The notes: generated by a model not told the origin, from the letters alone. Numbered from the stretch's first letter, positions 1 through 11,906 are shown. The stretch is 64,000 bases of DNA from Schistocerca nitens (GCF_023898315.1 NC_064622.1:81299887-81363886); one strand, 5' to 3'. A program made the numbers and translations.

Positions 1-2559
1 ATTGCTGGACTCTGTCATTTCTTGGTGGCAATGATAGATACCAATTTCGGAATAGTTCCAACTCTTTATCCATCCATCCGAGGCACTGGAAAGCGTCAGG
101 AAAAGCCTGTCTCGGAACCAGCACAATACACAACTTCTACATAAGTAGTTGATAGTTTGGTAGCTTGTCCCCAACTGACTCTTAATCCACCTTTTCTACC
201 TATGCGAACCACAATTTGCGCGCGCTACTCAGTTCCGTTTCCGAGGGGAACCACAACGCCTTTTACATATGAAATAACTAAAAACCCTAAGTGAAGGTCA
301 CCAGTTTACATAACAGTAACCAAACATATTAAATAAAACAGAACATTTGGACATACTGACATTTCTACAAAACATTATTCATCACAATTCCAAATATATA
401 CAATAAGTTTTGTCCCCCTCCAAATAAGACAAAGAATTTAAATGATAGATACACTACATTGCATAGAATCAAACCATGACATCAAAGTTTCTACAAAGGA
501 AAAAGCGAACACTTTTGTGCTATTAATGCAATCAAACAATATTTACAGAAACTCAACGATATAACACTAAACAAAACAAAAGGCAAAATAAATCAGTACC
601 AGCATTAGAGCTATGGTGTTATACAGCCTCTGTTGCTCCGGAGTACGATGCCAAGTTCCTTGGGACATGCGACTTTCACGTAACATGTCTCGCTGTACGG
701 GAATGTACATAATGCATGTACGAGTAGAGGTTATGGACATATGATTGACGACATATGGAAGTTTGGGTCTGGTCGTGAGTCGTGCATGGGTAGCCGCATG
801 GTAAGTCGACAGGATATATGGGTTCAAGTCGAGGAAAGGCAGGGATATTTATTGTCTTCATTCCATTATATAGCTGATGGTTGTCCATGTTCGAAAATAC
901 GAATACATTGCATGTAAATCACATTTCTTGTCAAATTCCCTATCTCCATTTCCGTGTTTGCCAAACAAACATGCAGATGGTCAAACCAAGTTTCTAAAAC
1001 TTAACCTCACTTTTAAAGCAGCTCTGACGTAGTACCTCGCAGCTTATTATTTTGACAGTAGCTTTTCTTGCATTGACTTTAGCACTGTGAAGAAAAGGCT
1101 ACCAATGAAGGCCTTTAGCACTACCAGTAAAGAATAAAAAGAAAACAAGACGCTGGTACAAGGAAAGTTTTAGGAGAGGTGAGCGTAGCCACAAAAATTG
1201 TTGATCTATTCAGAACCTGATGATTACATCAACTTTCTCCGAATGAACAGTCAAACTTTTAATTAAGTGTTAGAATTACTCGCTATCACATTGAAAAAAA
1301 AAGACACAGCTATACGGAAATTTATTCCAGCACATAGAATACTGATTTTTGTTTTCATCTTCCTGTGCATTTTTTGGGTGAGAAAGACGCAACCTATCTA
1401 TCATTTTGGTAGTGTTGTTGATCTTCTCATTTGTGCACACAATCAGTTTCCCAAAGGCATTGTTAAATGTGAAATGCTGGTAGCAGTTTGTAACTCACCA
1501 CTGAGTCTTTTCGCTGAATTCATGCGATTTTTTTACCCGCTCCACAGTTCCATCCGTCAGTATATGAAGTCTACCTGGTCTGGTGTCGGTTCAGCTATGG
1601 TTAAAGCAAAGAGATAAACTTCAATAAAAAATTCATTTTCGCTCAAAATGGACGGAGAAACATCAACATTCGTACGGTCCGTCATCATCGAAGTTTCAGA
1701 AGCAGCTGGTTTTTGTTTAACAAGTGAAAGTGTTATCAGATCGGCCGTCAATCAAAATTTCTCTTAAACATGACGAACAATGTCTCTTTTTGACAAACAT
1801 GCCATTCAAAGCAGCACATTAGGAAATAACTTGCTGAACATACGAAACCTAACAATTTTTTGAGTGCCTTTAAAAAGCCTGGGAGTGCCAAGACGGGCAG
1901 TGGGAAAAAATTTTGTGCCATCATTCGAGCAATTGCATCCATGGTACTAATATTTTAAATTACTTGAAACAAATAAGTTCTCTACAGTGGCTATTTTTCG
2001 TTACTATTTCATTTTTGCTTTGTGTCTGTGTAGCAATTTTCAAGCATATGAGAACAAAATTAGAAAACAAAGTATAAAGCAACCATTTGTTAGAGCCACC
2101 AGAATAAAGTCGGACTAAAATCAGAATGAGAAGGGCACTTACTATGTTTAACCCGTTAACTTCATGTGTTACAGTCATATAAGCTCTTCGGCAGCTGTAA
2201 GTGCACTAGCTCATCTCTTTTTAGTTTACTCTTATTCTGGTGACTATAGCCAACGATTGCAAAATGGTCACTGCAGGAAGTTAACTGCTTGAAGAAGATT
2301 ATTACAGCTGTGGACCCCGTTACAACTAAATTAATAAATATTTATACATCAAGTAATGTTGTCGAAGAGAGGCAGATGTTTCTAAAAAGATTAATCAGAC
2401 ATGTTGGAATATAAACGTAGGTAGAAGGAAGGTAACTGCGAAGAAACATACAGTAACAGAAGAAGTACTTAAATTGTTGGACGAAAGCAGGAAGTAAAAA
2501 CATGTTCAGAGGAAGAAAGTGGTAGGGCAGTATGGGTCACTTAGGAATGAAATAAATAC
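1..2559. other. unassigned AT-rich DNA, no gene seen
   Basis: Only short open frames (up to about 116 codons) occur, with low-complexity translations and no motif I recognise. I see no tRNA-like boxes, terminal inverted repeats or long simple repeats. Treat as intergenic or as decayed repeat of unknown class. Confidence 0.6.
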
Positions 2560-3403
2560 GGGGTGACGATTATTGAACTATACGAAATAAAATCCTCATA
2601 ACTTCTGAACGGTTCGCGTTGGGACGTTCCAACTGAATGGTTTGTCGCGGGGCATTATGGGAATTAATATAGGCTGTATGATTTTGTTGAGTGGTGAAGC
2701 CCACTTTCATTTGGACGGGTTCGTCAATAAGCAAAAGTGGCGCATTTGTGGGACTGAGAATCCGCATTTCGAGATAGGGAAGTCTCTTCACCCTCAACGT
2801 GCAATGTGTGGTGTGCTATGTCCAGTCCAGGAGCAATCATTGCGATATTGCTTGATGGTGCGATGGCTACCGAAAGGTATGTGAAGGTTTTGGAAGATGA
2901 TTTCATCCCCGTTATCCAAAGAGACCCAGATTTCGACAAGATGTGGTTCATGCGAGACGGAGCTCGACCCCATCGAAGCAGGAGAGTGCCTGATGTCCTG
3001 GACGAGCACTCTGCGAAGCGCATTCTGGTTCTGGAGTGACCAAAGGCCACTGGAATGAGCCTCAATTAGCCGCCATATTCTCCGGTTCTGAACACGCGTG
3101 ACTCCTTGTTGTGGGGCTATATTAAAGACTAGGCGTACAGCAATATCCCCAAAACCATCGGTGTGCTGAAAACGGCCATTCAGGAGGTCATCGACAGCAT
3201 CCAAGTTCCGACACTTCAGCGGGCCATGCAGAATTTCGCTATTCGTATGCGCCACATCATCGCCAATGATGACAGGCATATCGAACATGTCATAACCTAA
3301 ATCTGAATATCTGTAGTGACGGTTACATGCTGAATAAAGTATGTGCACGCCATAGTTTGTAACTAATTTGCATTTCTTTCCATATCGTTCGATAATTGTC
3401 GCC
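2560..3403 (+). mobile_element. degenerate mariner-like DNA transposon with both terminal inverted repeats
   Basis: The left end at 2560 (GGGGTGACGATTATTGAACT) and the reverse complement of the right end near 3382-3403 (GGCGACAATTATCGAACGAT) match at most positions, which defines terminal inverted repeats. Between them lie plus-strand remnants of a mariner/Tc1-superfamily transposase in two frames. At about 0.84 kb it is shorter than a complete element of roughly 1.3 kb, so part of the coding region, mainly the N-terminal half, is missing. The flanking TA duplication is not clear. Confidence 0.75.
2642..3300 (+). pseudogene. mariner-like transposase remnant (C-terminal half)
   Basis: This was a DDE/D cut-and-paste transposase. 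One frame (from 2642) carries a segment ending EAHFHLDGFVNKQKWRIWG-like residues, the block around the first catalytic aspartate, here GEAHFHL rather than DEAHFHL. A second frame (2806 onward) carries FMRDGARPH, the region of the second catalytic aspartate. It then continues past stops at 3037 and 3130 to LLWGYIKD and a tail ending MRHIIANDDRHIEH. Several stops and at least one frameshift separate the pieces, and the helix-turn-helix N-terminus is absent. It cannot encode an active enzyme. Family assignment rests on these motifs and on the flanking inverted repeats. Confidence 0.75.
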
Positions 3404-3665
3404 ATGTAGGAAGCGGAGGAAGACCAGGGTGAAATGGTTGCAAGAGAAGTATGAAGAATTCGAAAAGAAGTAATCGTCGTAAGGACTGATTTCGCATGCG
3501 GAAAAGTCGAAACAAATTTCAGTGAAATTAAAAGGATTGGGGGTAGCATTACGAGCGTGATGGGAATTCCGTTGTTAAACGCAGAGGTGAGAGCGGATAG
3601 TTGGAAAGAATACGCTGAAGGCCCTTGTGAGGGTGAGTAATTGTCTAATGACGCAACAGAAAGGA

Positions 3666-3875
3666 GGAGGTGAAGAAGATTAGCGTTTAACGTCCCGTCG
3701 ACAACGAGGTCATTAGAGACGGAGCACAATCTCGGATGACGGAAGGATGGGGAGGACAATCGGTCACGCTCTTTCAAAAGAACCATCCCGGCATTTACTT
3801 GAGGCGACTTAGGGAAATCACGGAAAACCTAAATCAGGATGGCCGGACGCTGCTTTGAACCATCGTCTTAATCGA
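3666..3875 (-). repeat. SINE-like repeat fragment inside the RTE remnant
   Basis: The stretch holding GTTTAACGTCCCGTCGAC and GGGAAATCACGGAAAACC ends in TTTGAACCATCGTC, whose reverse complement resembles a degenerate polymerase III B box. I know this as a common dispersed repeat of orthopteran genomes (memory, not searched). The tRNA-like head is truncated. It interrupts the RTE-like linker, so it is the younger of the two. Confidence 0.55.
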
Positions 3876-4729
3876 AAAAGAAATATGCGTCGGCGTTGGA
3901 AAGATAATCTAGAGGATAAGCATTGGAGTCTGAATTGAAGAGTTCTGGAAGACTTGAGCTCAACGAAGGGATTCACAACATTCCATCAGAATTTGTAAAA
4001 TTATTGGGGGAAGTGGCAACAAAACGATTACTCACTTTGGTGTGTAGAACGCATCAGACGTCCACAAAAACATCATCCACACAATTCCAAAGACAGCAAG
4101 AGCCGACTACTGCTAGGATAATATACAGGACGCAAAAGAAAATCGAGGATCTGTTAGATCAATTTGGCTTTAGGAAAGGTAAAGGCACAAGAGAGGCAGT
4201 TGTGACGTTGCAGTTGATAATGGAAGGAAGACCAAATAAAAATCGAGACGCATTCTTAGGATTCATCGACATGGAGAATGCATTCGATGATGTATAATGG
4301 TGAATGATGTTCGAAATTCTGAGAAAAATAAGCATAAGCTACAGGGAAAGACGAATAAAAATATATACAAGAACCAAGAGGGAAGAACAAGACTGGAAGA
4401 CCAAAAACTAAGTGCTCGGAATAAAAGCAGTGTGAGGCAGGGATGTAGTCTACCGCCCTTACTCTTTAGTCTATACAGTGATACGATTCGCTGATGGCAT
4501 TGCTATCATTTGTGAAAGAGAAGAAAAATAAGGATCTATTAAATGGGCTGAAGAGTTTTCTCGGGCGTGGGCTGAAAAAGAAAAGAATAGAACAGGTGCA
4601 GAGAAAAATATCACCAAAAACATATTTGAAGGTCAAAATACTGCAGATGAATTTCAGATACTTTGGGAGTATAATTAGAGCAGAAGACAGGCTGTAAAAA
4701 AATTGTAATGTTCGGAAGAACACAGTCTG

Positions 4730-4798
4730 AAGATGGTTTGAAGAACCGTCTTCCAGGCACTTAAGAGTGATTTGCAGAGTAAACATGTAGATGTAGGT
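4730..4798 (+). repeat. 3' terminus of a CR1-like element
   Basis: The sequence CTTCCAGGCACTTAAGAGTG followed by a short ATGTAG tail is the plus-strand equivalent of the 3' end of the CR1-like element at 5982-9761, which reads the same way on the minus strand. It lies within the RTE-like remnant, as a severely 5'-truncated insertion would. Confidence 0.5.
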
Positions 4799-4897
4799 CG
4801 AACGTAGAGGAAAACAAAGAGAAAGTGGATAGAAGACATTAAAGAAAGTACTGGAATGTAGAAGTGGTCGCTAAATGTTATTATCTTTACCTAAACT

Positions 4898-5204
4898 TAA
4901 GTATTATTTTCTCAACAATCTTCAAATAGTGAGCTACAGCCCTCATTTTTATGTATGTAATTTGTGAATTTACTCATGGCACTTTTGTTGCCTATGTCTG
5001 CAGTCACTTTCAGAATCCAAATTAATTGTCAAATTAACGAATTTAATACGTTTGAATTTTGAATTGCTGCTGTATCCATGTATTACCACAATAAAATAAA
5101 AAACGTCAATGATTGGAGGAGTACGAATGAGAACAATGGTGTATTTAAGTTTTCAAAAATAAGAGCAAGTTTTTATTCATCCTTTCATAACTACAGTCAA
5201 GCTG
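4898..5204. other. short unassigned interval
   Basis: AT-rich sequence between the RTE remnant and the nested SINE pair. No reading frame or repeat motif recognised. Confidence 0.5.
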
Positions 5205-5218
5205 ATAAAACTTACTAA

Positions 5219-5641
5219 TAAATAATAATAGATGTCGTGCGACTAGGGCCTCCCGTCGAGTAGACCGTTCGCCGGGTGCAAGTCTTTCGATTTGACGCCA
5301 CTTCAGCGACTTGCGCGTCGATGGGGATGAAATGATGATGATTAAGACAACACAACACCCAGTCCCTGAGCGGAGAAAATCTCCGACCCAGCTGAGAATC
5401 GAACCCGGGCCCTTACGATTGACATTCTGTCGCGCTGACCACTTTTTTTTTTTTTTTACTATTTTTGTTCGATATACTTCGTTGCGTTCGGTCGGGGCGG
5501 ACATCACAAGACATCCGTTCAAATTGATCGTTGGTTCCTTGACTCAGTTTTTCAGTTTTTTTATTACAGGGAGCACGCAGCCCGCTGACCGAACACGCTG
5601 AGCTACCGTGCCGGCTACCCACTCATCTACCGGGGGCGGAC
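5219..5641 (-). repeat. SINE, minus orientation, split by a second SINE
   Basis: A 14-bp target duplication ATAAAACTTACTAA lies at 5205-5218 and 5642-5655. Read on the minus strand, the element starts with a tRNA-like head (GGTAGATGAGTGG A-box region, then a GGTTCGATTCTC B box at about 5394-5405) and runs to a non-tRNA body with a short A/T-rich tail. The head is cut between 5442 and 5616 by another SINE. Confidence 0.75.
5443..5615 (-). repeat. second SINE inserted in the head of the first
   Basis: On the minus strand it begins GCCGGCACGGTAGCTCAGCG, a tRNA-like A box, and ends in a run of about 15 A (the T run at 5443-5457). Flanking ACCACT and ACCCACT look like a short target duplication. 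The host SINE resumes with CATCTACCGGGGGCGGA at 5624, which completes its tRNA-like head. Confidence 0.7.
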
Positions 5642-5981
5642 ATAAAACTTACTAAGAAAATGCGAAACATAAATCAGACAAAAGGGATGATTTTTGAGTG
5701 GCAAAGCAGTTATTGGGGTGGAAATTATACAAATTCACGCCTGAATTAATCCCTCTTAAAAAGCAATCTGACTTTGCTTACATGAATCCACTGTGAGGCC
5801 CAATTCTATGCAAATGGAATCGGCTACGATCAAGTGCACGCAAACTATGGTTCACGGATAACAGGGAGCTGTGAATATCATTTAACAACCCTATGCCGTT
5901 GCAGGAATACTTCACCTAGATTCAGATGGCAGCAGAAAGCGGCGGGCTGTGGGCAGTGAGCGGCGCACTGCAGCAACTGTA
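5642..5981 (+). repeat. repeat block A, left half (occupied site)
   Basis: This aligns, with scattered differences, to 12405-12750. Shared landmarks include AACATAAATCAGA, CTGAATTAATCCCTCTTA, TGAATCCACTGTGAGG and GAGCGGCGCACTGC. The sequence is then interrupted by the CR1-like element and resumes at about 9762. Its own class is unknown: no coding capacity and no terminal repeats seen. Confidence 0.8.
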
Positions 5982-6056
5982 CATCTACATCTACATCTAC
6001 ATGACTACTCTGAAATTCACATTTAAGTGCTTGGCAGAGGATTCGTCGAACCACAA

Positions 6057-8897
6057 TCATACTATCTCTCTACCATTCCACTCCCGAACAGCGCGCGGGA
6101 AAAACGAACGCCTAAACCTTTCTGTTCGAGCTCTGATTTTTCTTATTTTATTTTGATGATCATTCCTACCTATGTAGGTTGGGCTCAACAAAATATTTTC
6201 GCATTCGGAAGAGAGAGTTGGTGACTGAAATTTCGTAAATAGATCTCGCCGCGACGAAAAACGTCTTTGCTGTAATGACTTCCATCCCAATTCGCGTGTC
6301 ATATCTGCCACACTCTCTCCCCTACTACGTGATAATACAAAACGAGCTGCCCTTTTTTACACCCTTTCGATGTCCTCCGTCAATCCCACCTGGTAAGGAT
6401 CCCACACCGCGCAGCAATATTCTAACAGAGGACGAACGAGTGTAGTGTAAGCTGTCTCTTTAGTGGACTTGTTGCATCGTCTAAGTGTCCTGCCAATGAA
6501 ACGCAACCTTTGGCTCGCCTTCCCCAAAATATTATCTATGTGGTCTTTCCAACTGAAGTTGTTCGTAATTTTTACACCCAGGTACTTAGTTGAATTGACA
6601 GCCTTGAGAATTGTACTATTTATCGAGTAATCGAATTCCAACGGATTTCTTTTGGAACTCATGAGGATCACCTCACACTTTTCGTTATTTAGAGTCAACT
6701 GCCACCTGCCACACCATACAGCAATCTTTTCTAAATCGCTTTCCAACTGATACTGGTCTTCGGATGACCTTACTAGACGGTAAATTACAGCATCATCTGC
6801 GAACAACCTAAGAGAACTGCTCAGGTTGTCACGCAGGTCATTTATATAGATCAGGAACAGCAGAGGTTCCAGGACGCTTCCCTGGGGAACACCTGATATC
6901 ACTTCAGTTTTACTCGATGATTTGCAGTCTATTACTACGAACTGCGACCATCCTGACAGGAAATCACCAATCCAGTCGCACAACTGAGGCGATACCCCAT
7001 AGGCCCGCAGCTTGATTAGAAGTCGCTTGTGAGGAACGGTCTCAAAAACTTTCCGGAAATCTAGAAATACGGAATCAACTTGAGAGCCCCTGTCGACAGC
7101 GGCCATTACTTCGTGCGAATAAAGAGCTAGATGCGTTGCACAAGAACGATGTTTTCTGAAACCATGCTGATTACGTATCAATAGATCGTTCCCTTCGAGG
7201 TGATTCATAATGTTTGAATACAGTATATGCTCCAAAACCCTACTGCAAACCGACGTCAATGATATAGGTCTGTAGTTAGATGGATTACTCCTACTACCCT
7301 TCTTAAACACTGGTGCGACCTGCGCAATTTTCCAATCTGTAGGTACAGATCTATCGGTGAGCGAGCGGTTGTATATGAGTGCTAAGTAGGGAGCTATTGT
7401 ATCTGCGTAATCTGAAAGGAACCTAATCGGTATACAATCTGGACCTGAAGACTTGCCGTATCAAGCGATTTGAGTTGCTTCGCAACCCCTAAGGTATCTA
7501 CTTCTAAGAAACTCATGCTAACAGCTGTTCGTGTTTCAAATTCTGGAATATTCCATTCATCTTCCCTGGTGAAGGGATTTCGGAAAACTGCGTTCAATAA
7601 CTCCGCTTTAGCGGCACAGTCGTCGGTAACAGTACCATCGGCACTGCGCAGCGAAGGTATTGACTGCGTCTTGCCGCTTGTGTACTTTACATACGACCAG
7701 AATTTCGTCGGATTTTCTACCAAATTTCGAGACAATGTTTCGTCGTGGAACCTATTAAAGGCATCTCGCATTGAAGTCCGTGCCAAATTTCGCGCATCTG
7801 TAAATTTTAGCCAATCTTCGGGATTTCGCGTTCTTCTGAACTTCGCATGCTTTTTCCGTTGCCTCTGCAAGAGTTCGCACCTGTTTTGTGTACCACGGGG
7901 GATCAGTTCCATCTCTTACCAGTTTATGAGGTATGAATCTCTTAATTGCTGTTGCTACTATATCTTTGAATTTGAGCCACATCTCGTCTACATTTGCATG
8001 GTCAGTTCGGAAGGAATGGAGACTGTCTCTTAGGAAGGCTTCTAGTGACACTTTATCCGCTTTTTTAAATAAAATTATATTGCGTTTGTTTCTGGTGGAT
8101 TTGGAAGAAACAGTATTGAGCCTAGCTACAACGACCTTGTGATCACTAATCCCTGTATCAGTCATAATGCTCTCTATCAGCTCTGGATTGTTTGTGGCTA
8201 AGAGGTCAAGTGTGTCTTCGCAACCATATACAATTCGCGTGGGTTCGTGGACTAACTGTTCGAAATAATTTTCGGAGAAAGCATTTAGGACAATCTCGGA
8301 AGATGTTTTCTGCCTACCACCGGTTTTGAACAAGTATTTTTGCCAACATATCGAGGGAAGGTTGAAGTCCCCACCAACTATAACCGTATGAGTGGGGTAT
8401 TTATTTGTTACGAGACTCAAATTTTCTCTGAACTGTTCCGCAACTATATCATCGGAGTCTGGGGGTCGGTAGAAGGAGCCAGTTATTAACTTAGTTCGGT
8501 TGTTAAGTATAACCTCCACCCATACCAATTCGCTCGGAGTATCTACTTCGACTTCACTACAAGATAAACCACTACTGACAGACACAAACACTCCACCACC
8601 AATTCTGCCTACTCTGTCTTTCCTGAACACCGTCTGAGACTTCGTAAAAATTTCTGCAGAACTTATTTCAGGCTTTAGCCAGCTTTCTGTACCTATAACG
8701 ATTTCAGCTCCTGTGCTTTCTATTAGCGCTTGAAGCTCAGGGAGTTTCCCAGCACAACTACAACAATGTACAACTACAATTCCGACTGTTCCTTGATCCA
8801 AGCACGTCCTGTATTTGCGATGCACCCATTGAGATTGCAGCCCACCCCGTACTTTCCCGAGGCCTTCTAACCTAAAAAACCGCCCAGTCCACGCCAC
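6057..8897 (-). pseudogene. CR1-like ORF2: AP endonuclease plus reverse transcriptase, broken
   Basis: The frame from 8897 carries an exonuclease-endonuclease-phosphatase domain, with GTESWLKPE (metal-binding Glu), VIVGGDFNLP and GISDHKVVV (C-terminal Asp-His). The linker reads on in a second frame (7912-7394: KFWSYVKYTSGK). The reverse transcriptase is back in the first frame, with NYRPISLTSVCSR, NQHGFRKHRSC, VFLDFRKVF, GVPQGSVLEPLLF and the catalytic LRLFADDAVIY. An in-frame TAA at about 6357 interrupts the C-terminal region, which stays open to 6057. Two frameshifts (about 7855 and 7455) plus that stop rule out a product. The protein would nick target DNA and prime reverse transcription. 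Confidence 0.85.
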
Positions 8898-9761
8898 ACA
8901 GCCTCCGCTACCCGTGTAGCCGCCAGCTGAGTGTAGTGAACTCCTGACCTATTCAGCGGAACCCGAAACCCCACCACCCTATGGCGCAAGTCAAGGAATC
9001 TGCAGCCAACACTGTCACAAAACCGTCTGAGCCTCTGATTCAGACCCTCCACCCGGCTCTGCACCAAAGGTCCGCAGTCGGTTCTGTCAACGATGCTGCA
9101 GATGGTGAGCTCTGCCTTCATCTCGTAAGCAAGACCGGCAGCCTTCACCAAATCAGATAGCCGCTGGAATCCAGAGAGAATTTCCTCAGATGCAAAGCGA
9201 CACACATCATTAGTGCCGACATGTGCCACCACCTGCAGCTGGCTGCACCCTGTGCTCTTCATGGCATCCGGAAGGACCCTTTCCACATCAGGAATGACTC
9301 CACCCGGAATGCACACGGAGTGCACACTGGATTTCTTCCCCTCCTTAGCCGCCATATCCCTAAGGGCCCCATTATGCGCATAACATTGGAGCTCCCAACT
9401 ACCAATAAGCCCACCCTCTGTGATTGCCCGGACCTTGAAGACTGAGAATCATCCTCTGAAACAGGGCAGGCAGCTGCATCTGGCTCAGCTAGAGACAGTG
9501 CCTGAAACCTGTTTGTCAGACGCACCGGGGAGGCTTTCTGATCAGCCTCCGGGGACGTCTTTCGCTGCCTGCCACGCCTTGGAACGACCTCCCAATCAAC
9601 CACAGGCGAGGGCTCAGCCCCACTGCGGGCAGCAACCGGAGCAACCACAGCGGCAGACCGATCTGGGGACAGACGAGACGAGGTTGATATCCCCGTGATA
9701 CCCAAGTCCGGCTCCCCACAGTGGTGCCCATTGGCGACAGCCTCAAGCTGCGCGACCGAAG
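8867..9761 (-). pseudogene. CR1-like ORF1 protein with SGNH/GDSL esterase-like domain, frameshifted
   Basis: The upstream frame (down to about 9259) ends with VGLLVVGSSNVMRIMG, which matches block I of SGNH hydrolases with its catalytic serine. The next frame (9355 to 8867) carries VVAHVGTNDVCRF, the block III asparagine region, and ends with SGVHYTQLAATRVAEAVW, placing a histidine where block V is expected. CR1-group elements are known to carry an esterase domain in ORF1, probably acting on RNP or membrane association. One frameshift around 9300-9355 separates the serine from the rest. The N-terminal part is absent and begins within a low-complexity Ser/Pro/Arg region. A GDSL-type lipid hydrolase of the host is unlikely given the adjoining ORF2. 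Confidence 0.75.
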
Positions 9762-9962
9762 TCAGCGCCGCTGTAATGTCCTGACGCGTCCACGAAAACT
9801 TGCAAACTACGCGGACTGGCGGTCTGATTATTAGAAGGCCAAAAACTACCCTCTCAGATCCCTGAAAAAGTGTGAGGTGAACCCATACGCTAGTCTGGCC
9901 AACCAGTATGATTCACAGGCACGATAGCACGTGCTGGAATTGCCAAACTTCAGTTGGCCGAC
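9762..9962 (+). repeat. repeat block A, right half
   Basis: This resumes homology to 12745-12946 after the CR1-like insertion. Shared landmarks are GAAAACTTGCAAACTA, CTGATTATTAGAA and CACAGGCACGA. Homology ends just after the shared CTTCAG near 9950. Confidence 0.75.
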
Positions 9963-11700
9963 TTTGCCGACAAAAACAAAAACTGCACCCCCTCTTTTGG
10001 TCATTCAACCACGGGTCATACACACACACACTGCTGCATGCCTGCAAAAGTTTTGTAATTTTCTATGTGTCAGAATTGTTCCTGTGGACCCCTCAGGTCT
10101 TTGACATACGTCCCTGAACATAAAAACAATAATCGTATGGTTAAAAGATCACGGAAACATTTAACTAACCCAGTCACATAGAATCTGAGGTCAGAGATGA
10201 TTGTTTTCCCTAACTACAATACAATATCTTTGAGCACTGAGCAGTCTCTGCCAAAATGCCGTAAACGCAAAATAAGCAAAATGTACATGAAATGTGTAAT
10301 ATAGCGAGACTTCACACAAATGACACAAACAAAATAAATACATGTGTCAATTTCAACAGGTTGTTTCATTATTAGTGTATTGGTTTTGTGTGATCTTTTG
10401 TCAATCTTAGATTTTAGATGAGAATGACCTTTTACCCCAGTACATATTTAAATATAGAGTTATCCCTTAAAAGATTACCTTTAACCTAATGAAATAAATA
10501 CAGCAAGGCACACAACAATAGGAACTAAAAAACACAAATATATTTAAAGTCTCTTATTTCTCCCTTCTGAAGGGCCTTTAGTGAGTCTAAAAACTAACCT
10601 AAACATTAGATGGACAAATAAACACAGCACTACAGTCAAGATATATTAACAGGTTAGATGTGGCAGGTGTAGTGGGTGATTTGGTGCTGAACATAATCAG
10701 TAGTGGGAGCAGTTTCGGGGAAGGACCTGTCTCCATCTATGTCAGCAACACGTAGGCATCTGGACTACTCACTGACCAGAGATGTTGCATCTGCTAACAA
10801 ACGGTTGCTCTTGTTGAAGACAGTCCTCCAGCAGCAGTTGTCAGTGTCAAGGCAGGTGTCCGGAGATGTCAATCGATTGGTCCGGCGCTCTCCAGTTGCT
10901 CCTTTCTGGTCAGCATCGCTGTTACGTTTAGGTCGGATCCCTCGGTACTCTTGCGCAGACTGTGGTGGTGCCAAGTGGTCATGTGACGTCAGAGGCGAGT
11001 CGCCGTTACCTACTGGCTGCAGGTGAGGCATCCCTGTGGTTGCTTTCACTCTCCATTGGTACGAGTGAAAGAGACGAACAGGACTGCATCCACGCCTCCG
11101 TCGCCCTTGAGCTGCTCCAGTGTCATCGCGTCCGCTGGATGCCAGCACTGTCGCTCCAGGGTGGGGGGCGGGTCGCTTGTAACTCACAGCTGCCGATCTG
11201 GCCTGCGGTAACGTCAGGTCACCCGGTCTCTTGTCCGGGGACGTCGCCCCTGCTGTGACGTCACGCTGGCAGCCGCACCCAAGCTCTCGCTAAGACACGT
11301 AAAGCCTGCCAGCCGCCTTGTGATACGGACGGCTGCGCTGCACCAAGCCACGTCCAGCCGCGGGCTTCTACTAAGTCACCGTTTGGAACGCCATAGTCCT
11401 CTGCACAACCCTTAGCACACATTTTAGTGCCGTGTTTTTGCAATAGATGTTTACTCAAACACAAATGTAGAAAATCATAAATGTAAGAGTAGGGAAGGAA
11501 TAGCGATGGAGGGATTTTTTTTTTTTTTTTGGTAGGGGAGGGATAAACCATGCTAAGTGGACACAAGTACATAGCAGTCTGATGGAGTGTGAGTTAGACC
11601 AGAAGGCGACTCTTACACAGTACAGAAATACACAGAAATATAATTAATTATAATTGCACGCTTACAGTAATCTAATTTTTAAAAAAAATTGTAGGTGGAA
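9963..11700. other. unassigned interval with a GC-rich core
   Basis: AT-rich to about 10690, then a GC-rich segment to about 11400 with open frames on both strands up to 140 codons but no recognisable domain. A T run lies at 11517-11530. It could be the untranslated part of an LTR element or an old host sequence; I cannot tell. Confidence 0.45.
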
Positions 11701-11708
11701 GACAAAGC

Positions 11709-11906
11709 TGGCCGGTGTGGCCGAGCGGTTCTAGGCGCTTCAGTCTGGGACCGCGCGACCGCTACGGTCGCAGGTTCGAATCCTACCTCGGGCATGGATG
11801 TGTGTGCTGTCCTTAGGTTAGTTAGGTTTAAGTAGTTCTAAGTTCTAGGGGATTGATGACCTCAGATGTGAAGTCCCATAGTGCTCAGAGCCATTTGAAG
11901 CATTTT
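11709..11906 (+). repeat. SINE, tRNA(Ser/Leu)-like head family (family 1)
   Basis: The head reads GTGGCCGAGCGGTT (A box), then a long variable-arm-like hairpin CGACCGCTACGGTCG, then GGTTCGAATCC (B box). That layout is of a class-II tRNA. The body holds TTAGGTTAGTTAGGTTTAAG and the tail CAGAGCCATTTGAA. ACAAAG at 11702-11707 and 11912-11917 may be the target duplication. Confidence 0.85.

Larger units (their letters stand above)
3411..4897 (+). pseudogene. decayed RTE-like non-LTR retrotransposon remnant
   Basis: Plus-strand fragments in several frames match the RT-region order of the better RTE copy at 42529-45641. First comes a linker piece ending WKEYAEGPCEG (about 3500-3640). Then LLDQFGFRKGKGTREAVVTL and an FIDMENAFDDV block (about 4150-4290), the fingers/palm part of reverse transcriptase. 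VRQGCSLPPLLFSLYSD follows (about 4430-4490), then RFADGIAII in place of FADD. Last are GSIIRAEDR and a short C-terminal piece after 4798. It belongs with the copy at 27087-28414 rather than with the 42.5-kb copy. It is interrupted by a SINE piece (about 3666-3875) and a CR1-like 3' end (about 4730-4798). Confidence 0.65.
5982..9761 (-). mobile_element. CR1-like non-LTR retrotransposon, 5'-truncated, minus strand
   Basis: On the minus strand the order is ORF1 with an SGNH-esterase-like domain, then ORF2 with an AP-type endonuclease and reverse transcriptase, then a ~75-base 3' UTR ending in an ATGTAG repeat tail (5981-6000). The element interrupts a repeat that is continuous at 12405-12950. 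Flanking CTGTA-containing sequence at about 5969-5981 and 9762-9774 is the likely target duplication. ORF1 is still open at the inner edge of the right flank, so the copy is truncated at its 5' end. Frameshifts and one in-frame stop make it dead. Confidence 0.85.

Noticed and set aside
2794-3786. 330-codon minus-strand frame
   Set aside because: It lies antisense to a mariner-like transposase remnant and a SINE piece; the translation has no recognisable domain.
10703-11187. GC-rich segment with overlapping frames of 107 and 140 codons on opposite strands
   Set aside because: No domain, no homopolymer-free codon bias and no splice context that I can defend; open frames on both strands are expected in GC-rich DNA.
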